Assembly (NCBI GenBank): GCA_046331095.1 | Contig: JAXLRM010000003.1 | Span: forward strand, 744,001-808,000 | DNA from: JAIBAC01 sp046331095 | GTDB taxonomy: Bacteria; Actinomycetota; Acidimicrobiia; UBA2766 | Direction of reading: 5' to 3' | DNA length: 64,000 nucleotides | In this document: one piece after another, positions 1-7,587 of the stretch | Numbering within the stretch: the first letter of the stretch is position 1 | How the letters are laid out: the number at the start of each line of letters is the position of its first letter | The notes under the pieces: model-generated | Told to the model about the DNA's origin: nothing | Seen by the model: the letters and a program-made list of their open reading frames with translations, nothing else | The model's database searches: none | Made by a program: the position numbers and the translations under genes

Positions 1-374
1 GGTCGTGGCGTCACGGAGCGTGCGTCGGCGTCGGAGTCGGCGCCGACGAGTCCGGGGACCGCCCGACAGCGCCCTTCGCCGTCGAAGCGCCAGCCGTGGT
101 AGCGGCACTCGACGCACCCGTCCGCCGCGACCTTGCCGATCGAGAGCGGGACGTTGCGGTGCGGGCAGCGGTCGGCGAGGGCGTGCGCCACGCCGCGGGC
201 GTCACGGAAGAGCACGAACGGCTCGTCCATGAGGGTGAGCGGCCGCGGCCTCGCCCCGAGGTCCCTGGACCGGCACGCCGGGTACCACCACTGCCGCGGG
301 AAGGCAACCGAGTGGCGGCCTTCCCGAGCGCCGGAGCCGCCGGCACTCCCGCCGCGGGGACGAACGTCGCTCAT
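1..374 (-). CDS. Rieske [2Fe-2S] oxygenase-type protein, N-terminal part (cut by window edge)
   Basis: Only the first 124 residues are inside the window; the gene continues past position 1. Residues 22-110 form a Rieske domain with the full cluster-binding pattern C-x-H-x17-C-x2-H (Cys70, His72, Cys90, His93, in CPHRN and CRYHGW). The preceding FPRQWWYPAC stretch is typical of the N-terminus of Rieske non-haem iron oxygenases. Such proteins take electrons from a reductase to hydroxylate or demethylate a ring substrate. The substrate cannot be judged, because the catalytic C-terminal domain is missing. The start is the ATG at 374. It lies 40 bp downstream of the preceding same-strand gene and may be cotranscribed with it. 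Confidence 0.8.
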   Translation of the reverse strand, partial: MSDVRPRGGSAGGSGAREGRHSVAFPRQWWYPACRSRDLGARPRPLTLMDEPFVLFRDARGVAHALADRCPHRNVPLSIGKVAADGCVECRYHGWRFDGEGRCRAVPGLVGADSDADARSVTPR

Positions 375-414
375 GGGGCCGATGATCGCAGAAGCGCCGG
401 TACCTGACGCGGAC

Positions 415-1089
415 TCAGCGCTCGGGTACGACGGCTTCCGCGTTCGCCCGAGGCGCCGCTGCACCGCTGCGGTCCGTCGACAACGGCGCCATCGCGCACG
501 CGAGCCAGACCAGGACCGCGCCTTGCCCGGTGAGGACGACGATCTGCGCGAGCGGCGTCGGCCAGAACAGGGCAACGAGCGCGACGGCACCGGAGACGGC
601 GCCGAGCACGATCGCACCAACCACCACGACCCAGGCGTAGCGCAACGCGTTCGCCGCCAGCGCCCCGAGGCCGGCCGCCACGGGGCGCTCGGCACCCGCG
701 GCAGCGGCGAGGGGCACGAGTCCGAAGGCGAGCAGCAGCGCCACACCCAGCCACGTGAACACCCAGAGACCGGCGACCACCACCGCGCCGACGCCGGCGA
801 GGGTGGCGGCGACACGGAACAGGCGGGTGGAGCCGCCCACGAGGACGTCACGCGGGCTGAGCCGGCGGGACGTGTCACGGCTCGCCTCGGTGGCGCCATA
901 GAGGACGTACGAGGCGCAGAAAAGGTGCAACAGGACCGAGAGGACCAGGCTCGCGACCCACCGCACACGGCCGGCCGACTCGATCGGGACCGCCCACACC
1001 AAGAGGGCCTGGCCGGCGACGTCGACGCCGAGGAACACCGCGAAGGCTGCGGCGTTGCGTGCCGTCGTCTTCATGCCGAACCACAACAC
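415..1089 (-). CDS. polytopic membrane protein of unknown function
   Basis: A 224-residue protein with about six hydrophobic segments (roughly residues 12-34, 42-62, 90-125, 135-160, 165-185, 190-205) and a short charged C-terminus. I do not recognise the family. The GTG at 1089 is preferred because GAGG sits about six bases upstream; an ATG at 1074 is the alternative. It follows a small secreted protein gene by seven bases and so appears to be the last or next-to-last gene of the metallophosphoesterase operon. It could be an integral-membrane partner of those exported proteins, but nothing in the sequence shows this directly. Confidence 0.7.
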   Translation of the reverse strand: MLWFGMKTTARNAAAFAVFLGVDVAGQALLVWAVPIESAGRVRWVASLVLSVLLHLFCASYVLYGATEASRDTSRRLSPRDVLVGGSTRLFRVAATLAGVGAVVVAGLWVFTWLGVALLLAFGLVPLAAAAGAERPVAAGLGALAANALRYAWVVVVGAIVLGAVSGAVALVALFWPTPLAQIVVLTGQGAVLVWLACAMAPLSTDRSGAAAPRANAEAVVPER

Positions 1090-1096
1090 CGCTGCC

Positions 1097-1462
1097 TCAC
1101 TCGTTGGCTCGTGCCAGGACGCCCGCTACCGAACCCTCGTAGACGGTGTCGCCGTCCACGTCGACGGTCAGCCTCGCCGCGTCGAGGTCGTCCGTCTCAC
1201 CGCCGGTCGCGTGGGCGTCGACGCGGGCGCCCGTCGTCGTCTGCGCCGTGCACGAGAGCGAGGTCGCGTCCTCGCTGACGACGCAGTCCGGACCCGTCCG
1301 CGTAGTGAGGCCCGCAGCGGCGAGGACGTCCACGATCGCCGTGCGCGCTCCCTGCACGTACTCGTCCCCGACGGCCTTGGTCTGCAGATAGCCACACGCG
1401 CCGAGCTCGCCTAGACCGCCGAGGGCGGCGAGGGCTGCCGTGAGCGCGACGAGCCGCCTCAT
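1097..1462 (-). CDS. small secreted or lipoprotein-like protein
   Basis: A 121-residue protein with an N-terminal export signal: MRRL followed by an Ala/Leu-rich hydrophobic run ending near LGACG, which could serve as a lipobox with Cys23. The mature part has two cysteines in a pattern resembling actinobacterial DUF4333-type domains: GPDC, then SCTAQ about ten residues later, then an alternating beta-like stretch. That family assignment is tentative. The start codon overlaps the stop of the upstream metallophosphoesterase gene by four bases, which indicates translational coupling in one operon. Confidence 0.7.
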   Translation of the reverse strand: MRRLVALTAALAALGGLGELGACGYLQTKAVGDEYVQGARTAIVDVLAAAGLTTRTGPDCVVSEDATSLSCTAQTTTGARVDAHATGGETDDLDAARLTVDVDGDTVYEGSVAGVLARANE

Positions 1463-3303
1463 GGCCGGGCTCCACCGCGTGCGAGGAGGCGTCCCCTGGC
1501 AGTCGTGCGTGCGGCTTCGAGCTCGGCGTCGCCCAGGACGGCGAGGTCGAAAGGCGCCTTCACGACGAGCTCGCAGTTGCGGTCGTTGCGCGAGCCGATG
1601 CGGATGTCCGGCAGCGCGAACCAGTGGTTGGCGGCGAGCTCACGGCTGATGCCGGCCAGGTTCGCCGCCGAGGTGCCCGTCTGCGTGGGACGCGTGGCGC
1701 CGAGATGGTCGAGCGTGATCGTGAACAGCGACAGCGTGCCGTCGCGGTTGTCGACGAGCTCGACGAGACGCTGCTGCTGGCCGTAGTCGATACACGAAGC
1801 CGTGTTGACCTCCCAGAAGCCCGCCCCCTCCCCGGCCTCTCCACGGGGGTGCGCCAGGATCCTGTTGTAGTGGGTGTGCCCGTTGAGCCACGCGACCACG
1901 TTCGGGAAACGCAAGAGGAGCTCCACGAGCTCGTCGCCGGTGTGGAGTGTCTGCTGCTGCGCCAGCGCAGGCTGGGCCGTGTTGGCCATGGTCCAACTCG
2001 TGTGGTGGCTCGCTACGACCACGAGTCTGTCGCCGACGTCGTGGGTGACCGTGGTACCGGACTCGTCGAAGTAGCGCGACGACGACGCGCGCAGCTCCGC
2101 CTCGAGCCAGTCCCACTGGTCCTGGGAGACGCAGCCGTCGGCGCCCGAGCTGACGTTGCACGTGTCGAGGCCCACGAGTCGTACGGCCTGCGGCGAGCAG
2201 GTCGTGCGCCCACCAGGTCGTGCCTGCCTCGACGTTGTCGGTGTGAAGCCGTGGCCGATCAGGGCCGGGTCCGCGGCGGTGTCGAAATGCGCGCCGACGA
2301 ACTCGAGGCGCTCGAAGATCCGGCGGCCCTCGTCGCTCGAGACCGTGCGCACCCCCGGGACTCCCCGCGCTCGTCCCCAGCCGAGCGACCAGAGCTGGCG
2401 CGAGGCCACGTCACCCGACGCTCCGCCCGTCGTGATCGCACCCATCATCGGCACCGCGAGCGAGGCCTTGGCTTGCCCGCGTGCCACCTGCGACGCCATC
2501 CACGACGCCGGCAGGAAGCCGAGCAGGGTGGCGTCGTGGTTGCCGTAGAGGGCGTACCAGGGCACGGCGAGGCCGGCGGTGGCGAGCTCGGCGGAGACGG
2601 CGGCATCGAGTAGGCCGGGGAAGTCCGGATAGCCCCAGGCGCCGTAGACGTCGGCGCCGGCGCCATCGGGGTGGTACGCGTAGTCGGCCTCGCCCCAGGC
2701 CTGGACACCCTCGTAGCGGCCCGGCGCGCCGCTGTCGGGGCGGACCGTGGCCCCGTCGAGCGTGTCGATGTACCAGCGCAGCTCGTTGTGGGCCTGGCTG
2801 TCGGCGGAGTCGCCGGTCACGACCGCCGCTGCGAGCGGCGCACCGGTGACGGGGCTCGACGCGGCCTCGTTGACCGCACGCACCATCTGGTCGAGGACGT
2901 GCACGGTGAGGGTCTCCTGCGGGCGGCACGCCCCCGCGGTCGCCGCGCTCCTCACCGCCTGCTGGGACGGCTCCAGGCGCGCCGGCGACTGCGCGTCGAC
3001 GACGTGGACGTCGCTGAACTGCGCGAGGTACAGCAGGCTGCGCCGACGCGCTGCCCGGGTCGGGTCGGGTTGGGTGCCGAGGAGGTCCTCGCGAACCACG
3101 AACGGTTCGCCGGAGCGCCGCACCAAGCGCTTGTACGACCCGCCCCCCGGTTCCTTGCGGATCGTCGCGACGAGAGTCGTGGTCACGTCGGCGGGGTCGG
3201 GCTCTTGTGCCAGCGACGCCGCGACCACGTCGAGGGGCAGACCCCAGGCGGCCGCGACCACCGCGCTCGCCTGCAGGAACCTACGCCGGTTCAGCCCGCC
3301 CAT
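1459..3303 (-). CDS. Tat-exported calcineurin-like metallophosphoesterase (TIGR03767-type)
   Basis: A 614-residue protein beginning with a twin-arginine signal (NRRRFLQASA, residues 5-14) and a hydrophobic core to about residue 30, so it should be exported folded. Metallophosphoesterase metal ligands are visible in order: FSDVH (Asp98, His100), a GDSADSQAHNE block, YGNHD, ASHHTSW and NGHTHYN. The wide spacing and length fit the actinobacterial PPA1498/TIGR03767 family of large secreted phosphoesterases, whose natural substrate is unknown. It is the first gene of a leftward operon with the two small genes after it. The start follows from the position of the Tat motif. Confidence 0.85.
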   Translation of the reverse strand: MGGLNRRRFLQASAVVAAAWGLPLDVVAASLAQEPDPADVTTTLVATIRKEPGGGSYKRLVRRSGEPFVVREDLLGTQPDPTRAARRRSLLYLAQFSDVHVVDAQSPARLEPSQQAVRSAATAGACRPQETLTVHVLDQMVRAVNEAASSPVTGAPLAAAVVTGDSADSQAHNELRWYIDTLDGATVRPDSGAPGRYEGVQAWGEADYAYHPDGAGADVYGAWGYPDFPGLLDAAVSAELATAGLAVPWYALYGNHDATLLGFLPASWMASQVARGQAKASLAVPMMGAITTGGASGDVASRQLWSLGWGRARGVPGVRTVSSDEGRRIFERLEFVGAHFDTAADPALIGHGFTPTTSRQARPGGRTTCSPQAVRLVGLDTCNVSSGADGCVSQDQWDWLEAELRASSSRYFDESGTTVTHDVGDRLVVVASHHTSWTMANTAQPALAQQQTLHTGDELVELLLRFPNVVAWLNGHTHYNRILAHPRGEAGEGAGFWEVNTASCIDYGQQQRLVELVDNRDGTLSLFTITLDHLGATRPTQTGTSAANLAGISRELAANHWFALPDIRIGSRNDRNCELVVKAPFDLAVLGDAELEAARTTARGRLLARGGARP

Positions 3304-3370
3304 AGGACCTGCAAGCTACCGACACAGGCCGAGTGCCGCGACCCGCCCGGCCGGGACGCACCGAGTGCCT

Positions 3371-4507
3371 TCAGCGGCCGGTGACCTCGGGGCCCCCGGG
3401 TGCGGCAGGCAGGCCAGGCAGCGCGTGGGCCGCCGCCGCGTTGACCACGAGGCCGTCCATCGTGTTCACCCCGAGTGCGAGAGCTGCGTCGGCGCGGGCG
3501 GCTTCGCGCACCCCGGACACCGCGATCGCCGTGACGTAGGGCAGTGTCGCGTTCGTGAGCGCACGCGTCGACGTGTTGGGGACCGCGCCGGGCATGTTGC
3601 CGACCGCGTAGTGGACGACCCCGTGTGTCACGAACGTAGGGTCCTCGTGGGTCGTCTCGTGCGACGTCTCGATGCAGCCACCCTGGTCGATCGCGACGTC
3701 GATGACGACCGCCCCACGCCGCATGCGAGCCACGACGTCCTCGGTGACCAGCGTCGGCGCCCGGTCACCTGCCACGAGAACGGCCCCGATGACGAGGTCC
3801 GACTCGAGGACCGCACGCTCGACCGAGCCGCGGTTGGCCGCGAGTGTCGTGACGCGGCCCGTCTTGACCTGGTCGAGATGCCGCAGCCGGTCGAGGTCGC
3901 GGTCGAGCACGCAGACCTCGGCCTCCATGCCCGCTGCTATGCGTGCCGCGTTCCAGCCCACCGTACCGCCGCCCAGCACCACGACCTTGGCAGGTGCGAC
4001 GCCGCCCACCCCACCGATCAGGACCCCGCGCCCCTCGTGGTGACGCTCCAACAACCGGGCGCCGACCTGGGCCGCCATGCGGCCTGCCACCTCGCTCATC
4101 GGCGCGAGGAGGGGGAGCTCGCCGTCGTCGAGCTGGACCGTCTCGTAGCCGACAGCGGTGACGCGTCGCTCCACGAGGGCCTGCGCGACCTCCGGATAGG
4201 CTGCCAGGTGCAGGTAGGTGACGAGCTCGAGGTCAGTCCGCAGCAGCTCGATCTCGGGGGGCTGGGGCTCCTTGACCTTCACTACCGTCGTCGCCCGTGC
4301 CCACACCTCCTCGGCATCGGCGACCAACACGGCCCCGGCGGCGGAGTACTCGGTGTCGGCGAAGGCGGCACCGTCGCCGGCGCCCGCCTGCACGAGAACC
4401 TCAACACCATGGGACACGAGCTCGCGGACGCCGTCGGGGGTCACCGAGACCCGGAACTCGGACTCCTTGGTCTCGGTCGGGACCCCCACCACCCGGCCGG
4501 CGCTCAC
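3371..4507 (-). CDS. ald: alanine dehydrogenase
   Basis: Catalyses reversible NAD-dependent oxidative deamination of L-alanine to pyruvate and ammonia in the cytoplasm. The 378-residue length is normal for the family. Visible motifs are the N-terminal VGVPTETKESEFRV block, KVKEPQ (substrate-binding lysine), TYLHLAA with the catalytic histidine, and a Rossmann VVLGGGTVGWNAA nucleotide-binding loop near residue 175. VIDVAIDQGGCIETS and the NMPGAVPNTST block follow. Its start overlaps the stop of the upstream aminotransferase gene by four bases. The pair can therefore move amino groups between amino acids, pyruvate and ammonia. Confidence 0.95.
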   Translation of the reverse strand: MSAGRVVGVPTETKESEFRVSVTPDGVRELVSHGVEVLVQAGAGDGAAFADTEYSAAGAVLVADAEEVWARATTVVKVKEPQPPEIELLRTDLELVTYLHLAAYPEVAQALVERRVTAVGYETVQLDDGELPLLAPMSEVAGRMAAQVGARLLERHHEGRGVLIGGVGGVAPAKVVVLGGGTVGWNAARIAAGMEAEVCVLDRDLDRLRHLDQVKTGRVTTLAANRGSVERAVLESDLVIGAVLVAGDRAPTLVTEDVVARMRRGAVVIDVAIDQGGCIETSHETTHEDPTFVTHGVVHYAVGNMPGAVPNTSTRALTNATLPYVTAIAVSGVREAARADAALALGVNTMDGLVVNAAAAHALPGLPAAPGGPEVTGR

Positions 4508-5871
4508 CGTGACATCATCTCCCAGGCCTCACCGAGGGCTTTCTCGAGGACCTCACGGATGAAGGTGAACTCCGCCGGTCCCGCCACCAGAGGTGGCGAG
4601 AGCTGCACCACGGGGTCGCCGCGATCGTCGGCGCGGCAGATGAGGCCCAGCTCGAACAGGCGCGGTGAGAGGAAGTCACGCAGCAGGTGGTCGCACTCGG
4701 CGTCGTCGAAGGACTCCCTCGTCGCCTTGTCCTTGACGAGCTCGATGCCCCAGAAGTAGCCGGCACCGCGGACGTCGCCGACGATCGGGAGGTCGAGGAG
4801 GCTGCGAAGCTCGTCGCGGAACATGTCCTCGTACCGCAGGACTCGTCCGGGGAGGTCCTCGGACTCCATCACGTCGAAGTTGGCAAGCGCGACCGCGCAG
4901 CTCACCGGATGGCCTGCATAGGTGATCCCGTGCAGGAACGACTCGCCGGTGTCGACGAAGGGTTCGGCGACGCGATCGCTGACCACGCACGCCCCGAGGG
5001 GGGCGTACCCGGACGTGATCCCCTTGGCTTGGGTGACGATGTCGGGCAGGTAGGCGTAGCGGTCGCACCCGAACCAGTGTCCGATGCGGCCGTAGCCGCA
5101 GATGACCTCGTCACTCACGATCAGCACACCGTGGCGGTCGCAGATCGAGCGGACACGCTCGAAGTACCCCGGGGGCGGTGTGAAGCACCCTCCGGAGTTC
5201 TGCACAGGTTCGAGGAATACGGCGGCCACCGTCTCGGGCCCCTCCTCGACGATGATGCGCTCGATGTCGTCTGCGCACTCGGCAGCGAGTTCTGTGGGGT
5301 CGAGGTCGCTGTGGTAGGCGTTGGTGTTGCGGGCGTGGCGCGTGCCAGGGGTCAGCGGCGCGAAGCCCGACTTGATGTAGTCGAGCCCCGTGATCGCGAG
5401 GGCGCCCATCGTCGAGCCGTGGTAGGCGAGGTCGCGGGCGATCACCTTGTGGCGGCCGGGCTGGCCGATCGCCGCGAAGTACTGCTTGGCGAGCTTCCAG
5501 GCCGACTCGACGGCTTCGGAGCCGCCGGTGGTGAAGAAGACGCGGTTGAGGTCGCCCGGGGCGAGCGCCGCGATGCGTGCGGCCAGTTCCACCGCGTTCG
5601 GGTGCGCGTACGTCCAGATCGGGAAGAACCCCAGCGACGCCGCCTGGGTCGCGGCTGCTTCGGCTATCTCCGTGCGCCCGTGGCCCACCTGGCTCACGAA
5701 CAAGCCGGCGAGGCCGTCGAGGTAGCGGTTGCCGTGGTCGTCCTCGACCCAGCAGCCGTCGCCGCGCACGATCACGGGCACGTCGCTGCCCGAGTGCAGC
5801 GTGCTGAAGTGGCCCCAGAGGTGCCGGTGCGCCAACCTCTGGGTTCGCTCCTGGTCCGTTTCGGTCGCCAC
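4504..5871 (-). CDS. class III PLP-dependent aminotransferase (omega-amino acid:pyruvate type)
   Basis: A 455-residue fold-type I aminotransferase. Class III hallmarks are visible: DLAGLFVSQVGHG-like N-terminus, FFTTGGSEAVESAWKLAKQY (phosphate-binding loop), AYHGSTMGAL, FLEPVQNSGG, VIVSDEV-type aspartate (LIVSDEVICGYGR) and the PLP lysine in TQAKGITSGYAPLGA. The family transfers amino groups from beta-alanine, GABA, polyamines or similar omega-amino compounds, usually to pyruvate. Translational overlap with alanine dehydrogenase supports pyruvate/alanine as the acceptor pair, because Ald would regenerate pyruvate from the alanine formed. The exact donor cannot be read from the sequence. Confidence 0.9.
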   Translation of the reverse strand: MATETDQERTQRLAHRHLWGHFSTLHSGSDVPVIVRGDGCWVEDDHGNRYLDGLAGLFVSQVGHGRTEIAEAAATQAASLGFFPIWTYAHPNAVELAARIAALAPGDLNRVFFTTGGSEAVESAWKLAKQYFAAIGQPGRHKVIARDLAYHGSTMGALAITGLDYIKSGFAPLTPGTRHARNTNAYHSDLDPTELAAECADDIERIIVEEGPETVAAVFLEPVQNSGGCFTPPPGYFERVRSICDRHGVLIVSDEVICGYGRIGHWFGCDRYAYLPDIVTQAKGITSGYAPLGACVVSDRVAEPFVDTGESFLHGITYAGHPVSCAVALANFDVMESEDLPGRVLRYEDMFRDELRSLLDLPIVGDVRGAGYFWGIELVKDKATRESFDDAECDHLLRDFLSPRLFELGLICRADDRGDPVVQLSPPLVAGPAEFTFIREVLEKALGEAWEMMSR

Positions 5872-6023
5872 GATCCCTCCGTCTGCGGTTCAGGAGCTCC
5901 CCGACGGGGGCCCGCGCCGAGCGTATCAGCGAACTTGTGGACACCGGACTGCCGCAGCCCGAGCCTCGCGTAGCATCTCCCCCAACAGCACAGAGGCTGG
6001 AGCAGGCCTGCGATGGACGTTCG

Positions 6024-7025
6024 ATGAACCAACCAGAGGACAACACGGGACTGGGATGGGGCGGCGAAGGGACCGCCGGAACAGGAGGTGGTCCAGTCCC
6101 GCCGGCGACGGGGCCGGTCCCTGACACGGCACCGCCAGGCCCGCCGCCTGCCGCCGACCCCGGAGCCCCGACGGTCGCGCAGCCCCCCACTCCTCCCCCG
6201 GCCCCCGCCCCTCCACTGCCACCGCAGCCGCTGGGAGTTCCCGCGCCCGTTCCCGGAACGCCTGCGGGCGCCCCTTTCACGGCGGGTGTCACCGCGGCTC
6301 AGCCACCCGGAGTGCCGGTGCAGCCCTACCAGGCCGTTGCCACGGGACAGATGACGGCGATCCCGGGGGCGGGTAACGCCCCTCCCCCGGGTGGGAGCTC
6401 GTCCAACACGGGACTCTGGGTCGCACTCGCGATCCTCGGCACGATCGTGGTCGTGGGCGCTGTGGTGGCGGCCGTCTTGCTCATGACTGGTTCGGACACG
6501 ATCACGTCGGAGAACCTGCCGGCCTCGTCGACGTCGTCGTCCACGACGTCGTCGACCACCCAGCCTGCGACCACCGGCCCCGCCACGACTGCTCCCACGG
6601 TCACGGCCGCCCCGCCCGCGCCGCAGCCTCAGACCCCGACCGTCGGGTCGCTACCCGGCGGGCTGTACTGCAAGGACCTGGCGGCACGCGGTGCCAGCTA
6701 CTCCGATGCGGTGCGGTACTACAAACGGGAGGGATACCCCGACCGTATGGACGCCGACGGCAACGGGATCCCGTGCGAGACCGTCTACAGCGCGGCCGAG
6801 GTCCGTGCCTACTGGGGGACCGTCCGGACAGGGTCGACGCTCGGGTTGCCGTCGGGCCTGCTCTGCAAGGACCTGCACAGCCGCGGTCTGGACTACGGCT
6901 CGGCGGTCGAGTACTGGATCGCCGAGGGCTTCCCGGACCGCATGGACGCCGACGGCAACGGGATCCCGTGCGAGACCGTCTACAGCGCCGCCGAGGTCCA
7001 CGCCTTCTGGGACACCTTCAGCTGA
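6024..7025 (+). CDS. membrane-anchored protein with two C-terminal excalibur domains
   Basis: Translation from the ATG at 6024 gives 333 residues. About 115 Pro/Gly-rich cytoplasmic residues are followed by one transmembrane helix (VALAILGTIVVVGAVVAAVLL) and a Ser/Thr-rich linker. Two near-identical copies of an excalibur-type module end the protein, each reading GL-x-CKDL, a Tyr/Ala-rich helix, then DRMDADGNGIPCETVYSAAEV. The DxDxDGxxC loop resembles an EF-hand calcium site, and the paired cysteines probably form a disulfide outside the cell. Excalibur domains occur on extracellular actinobacterial proteins. The second copy looks like a recent duplication. An upstream in-frame codon at 5937 is possible but would overlap likely promoter DNA. 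Confidence 0.8.
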   Translation: MNQPEDNTGLGWGGEGTAGTGGGPVPPATGPVPDTAPPGPPPAADPGAPTVAQPPTPPPAPAPPLPPQPLGVPAPVPGTPAGAPFTAGVTAAQPPGVPVQPYQAVATGQMTAIPGAGNAPPPGGSSSNTGLWVALAILGTIVVVGAVVAAVLLMTGSDTITSENLPASSTSSSTTSSTTQPATTGPATTAPTVTAAPPAPQPQTPTVGSLPGGLYCKDLAARGASYSDAVRYYKREGYPDRMDADGNGIPCETVYSAAEVRAYWGTVRTGSTLGLPSGLLCKDLHSRGLDYGSAVEYWIAEGFPDRMDADGNGIPCETVYSAAEVHAFWDTFS

Positions 7026-7085
7026 TCTGAACGGCGCGGACGCGGGAGCGTCCGATGCCGACGGCGCCACGTCGAGTCGCACGGC

Positions 7086-7116
7086 GGGGCCCCGGCGCGG
7101 GACGCGCCGGGGCCCC
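7086..7116 (+). terminator. strong GC hairpin after the excalibur gene
   Basis: A perfect 14-bp inverted repeat (GGGGCCCCGGCGCG and its complement) with a GGA loop starts 61 bases after the stop at 7025. No T-run follows, which is common for hairpin terminators in high-GC actinobacteria. Confidence 0.6.
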
Positions 7117-7135
7117 GGGGGAAGTGCCGGGCCTA

Positions 7136-7582
7136 CGGGGTCGGGGTTTCGCGAGGGTCGGTGTCGAGGGCAAGGCAGGGTGAGGAGGCGGAGTGGGCGT
7201 CCGTCGACGAGCCCAACGCAGCCATCGGCATCGAGACCGTCGGGGTCGGGGTTTCGGCGAGGGTCGGTGTCGAGGGCAAGGCAGGGTGAGGAGGCGGACT
7301 GGGCGTCCGTCGACGAGCCCAACGCAGCCATCGGCATCGAGACCCGTCGGGGTCGGGGTTTCGGCGAGGGGTCGGGGTTTCGGCGAGGGGTCGGTGTCGA
7401 GGGCAAGGCAGGGTGAGGAGGCGGACTGGGCGTCCGTCGACGAGCCCAACGCAGCCATCGGCATCGAGACCCGTCGGGGTCGGGGTTTCGGCGAGGGGTC
7501 GGTGTCGAGGGCAAGGCAGGGTGAGGAGGCGGACTGGGCGTCCGTCGACGAGCCCAACGCAGCCATCGGCATCGAGACCCGT
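7136..7582. repeat. four-copy tandem repeat of about 105 bp
   Basis: Four tandem units begin at 7136, 7241, 7348 and 7475, each starting CGGGGTCGGGGTTTCG and ending CATCGAGACC(C)GT. Their lengths are 105, 107, 127 and 108 bp. The third unit contains an extra 19-20 bp internal duplication of the TCGGGGTTTCGGCGAGGGG segment. Copies are nearly identical elsewhere. The array fills the gap between two convergent genes and ends five bases before the nrdJ stop codon. Unit lengths are not all multiples of three, so the long open frames across it change register and are probably not protein. Confidence 0.9.
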
Positions 7583-7587
7583 CGAAA

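Noticed and set aside
7018..7572. Repetitive protein-like frame on the minus strand across the 105-bp repeats
   Set aside because: The units have lengths of 105, 107, 127 and 108 bp, so the frame shifts between copies; there is no ribosome site or known domain.
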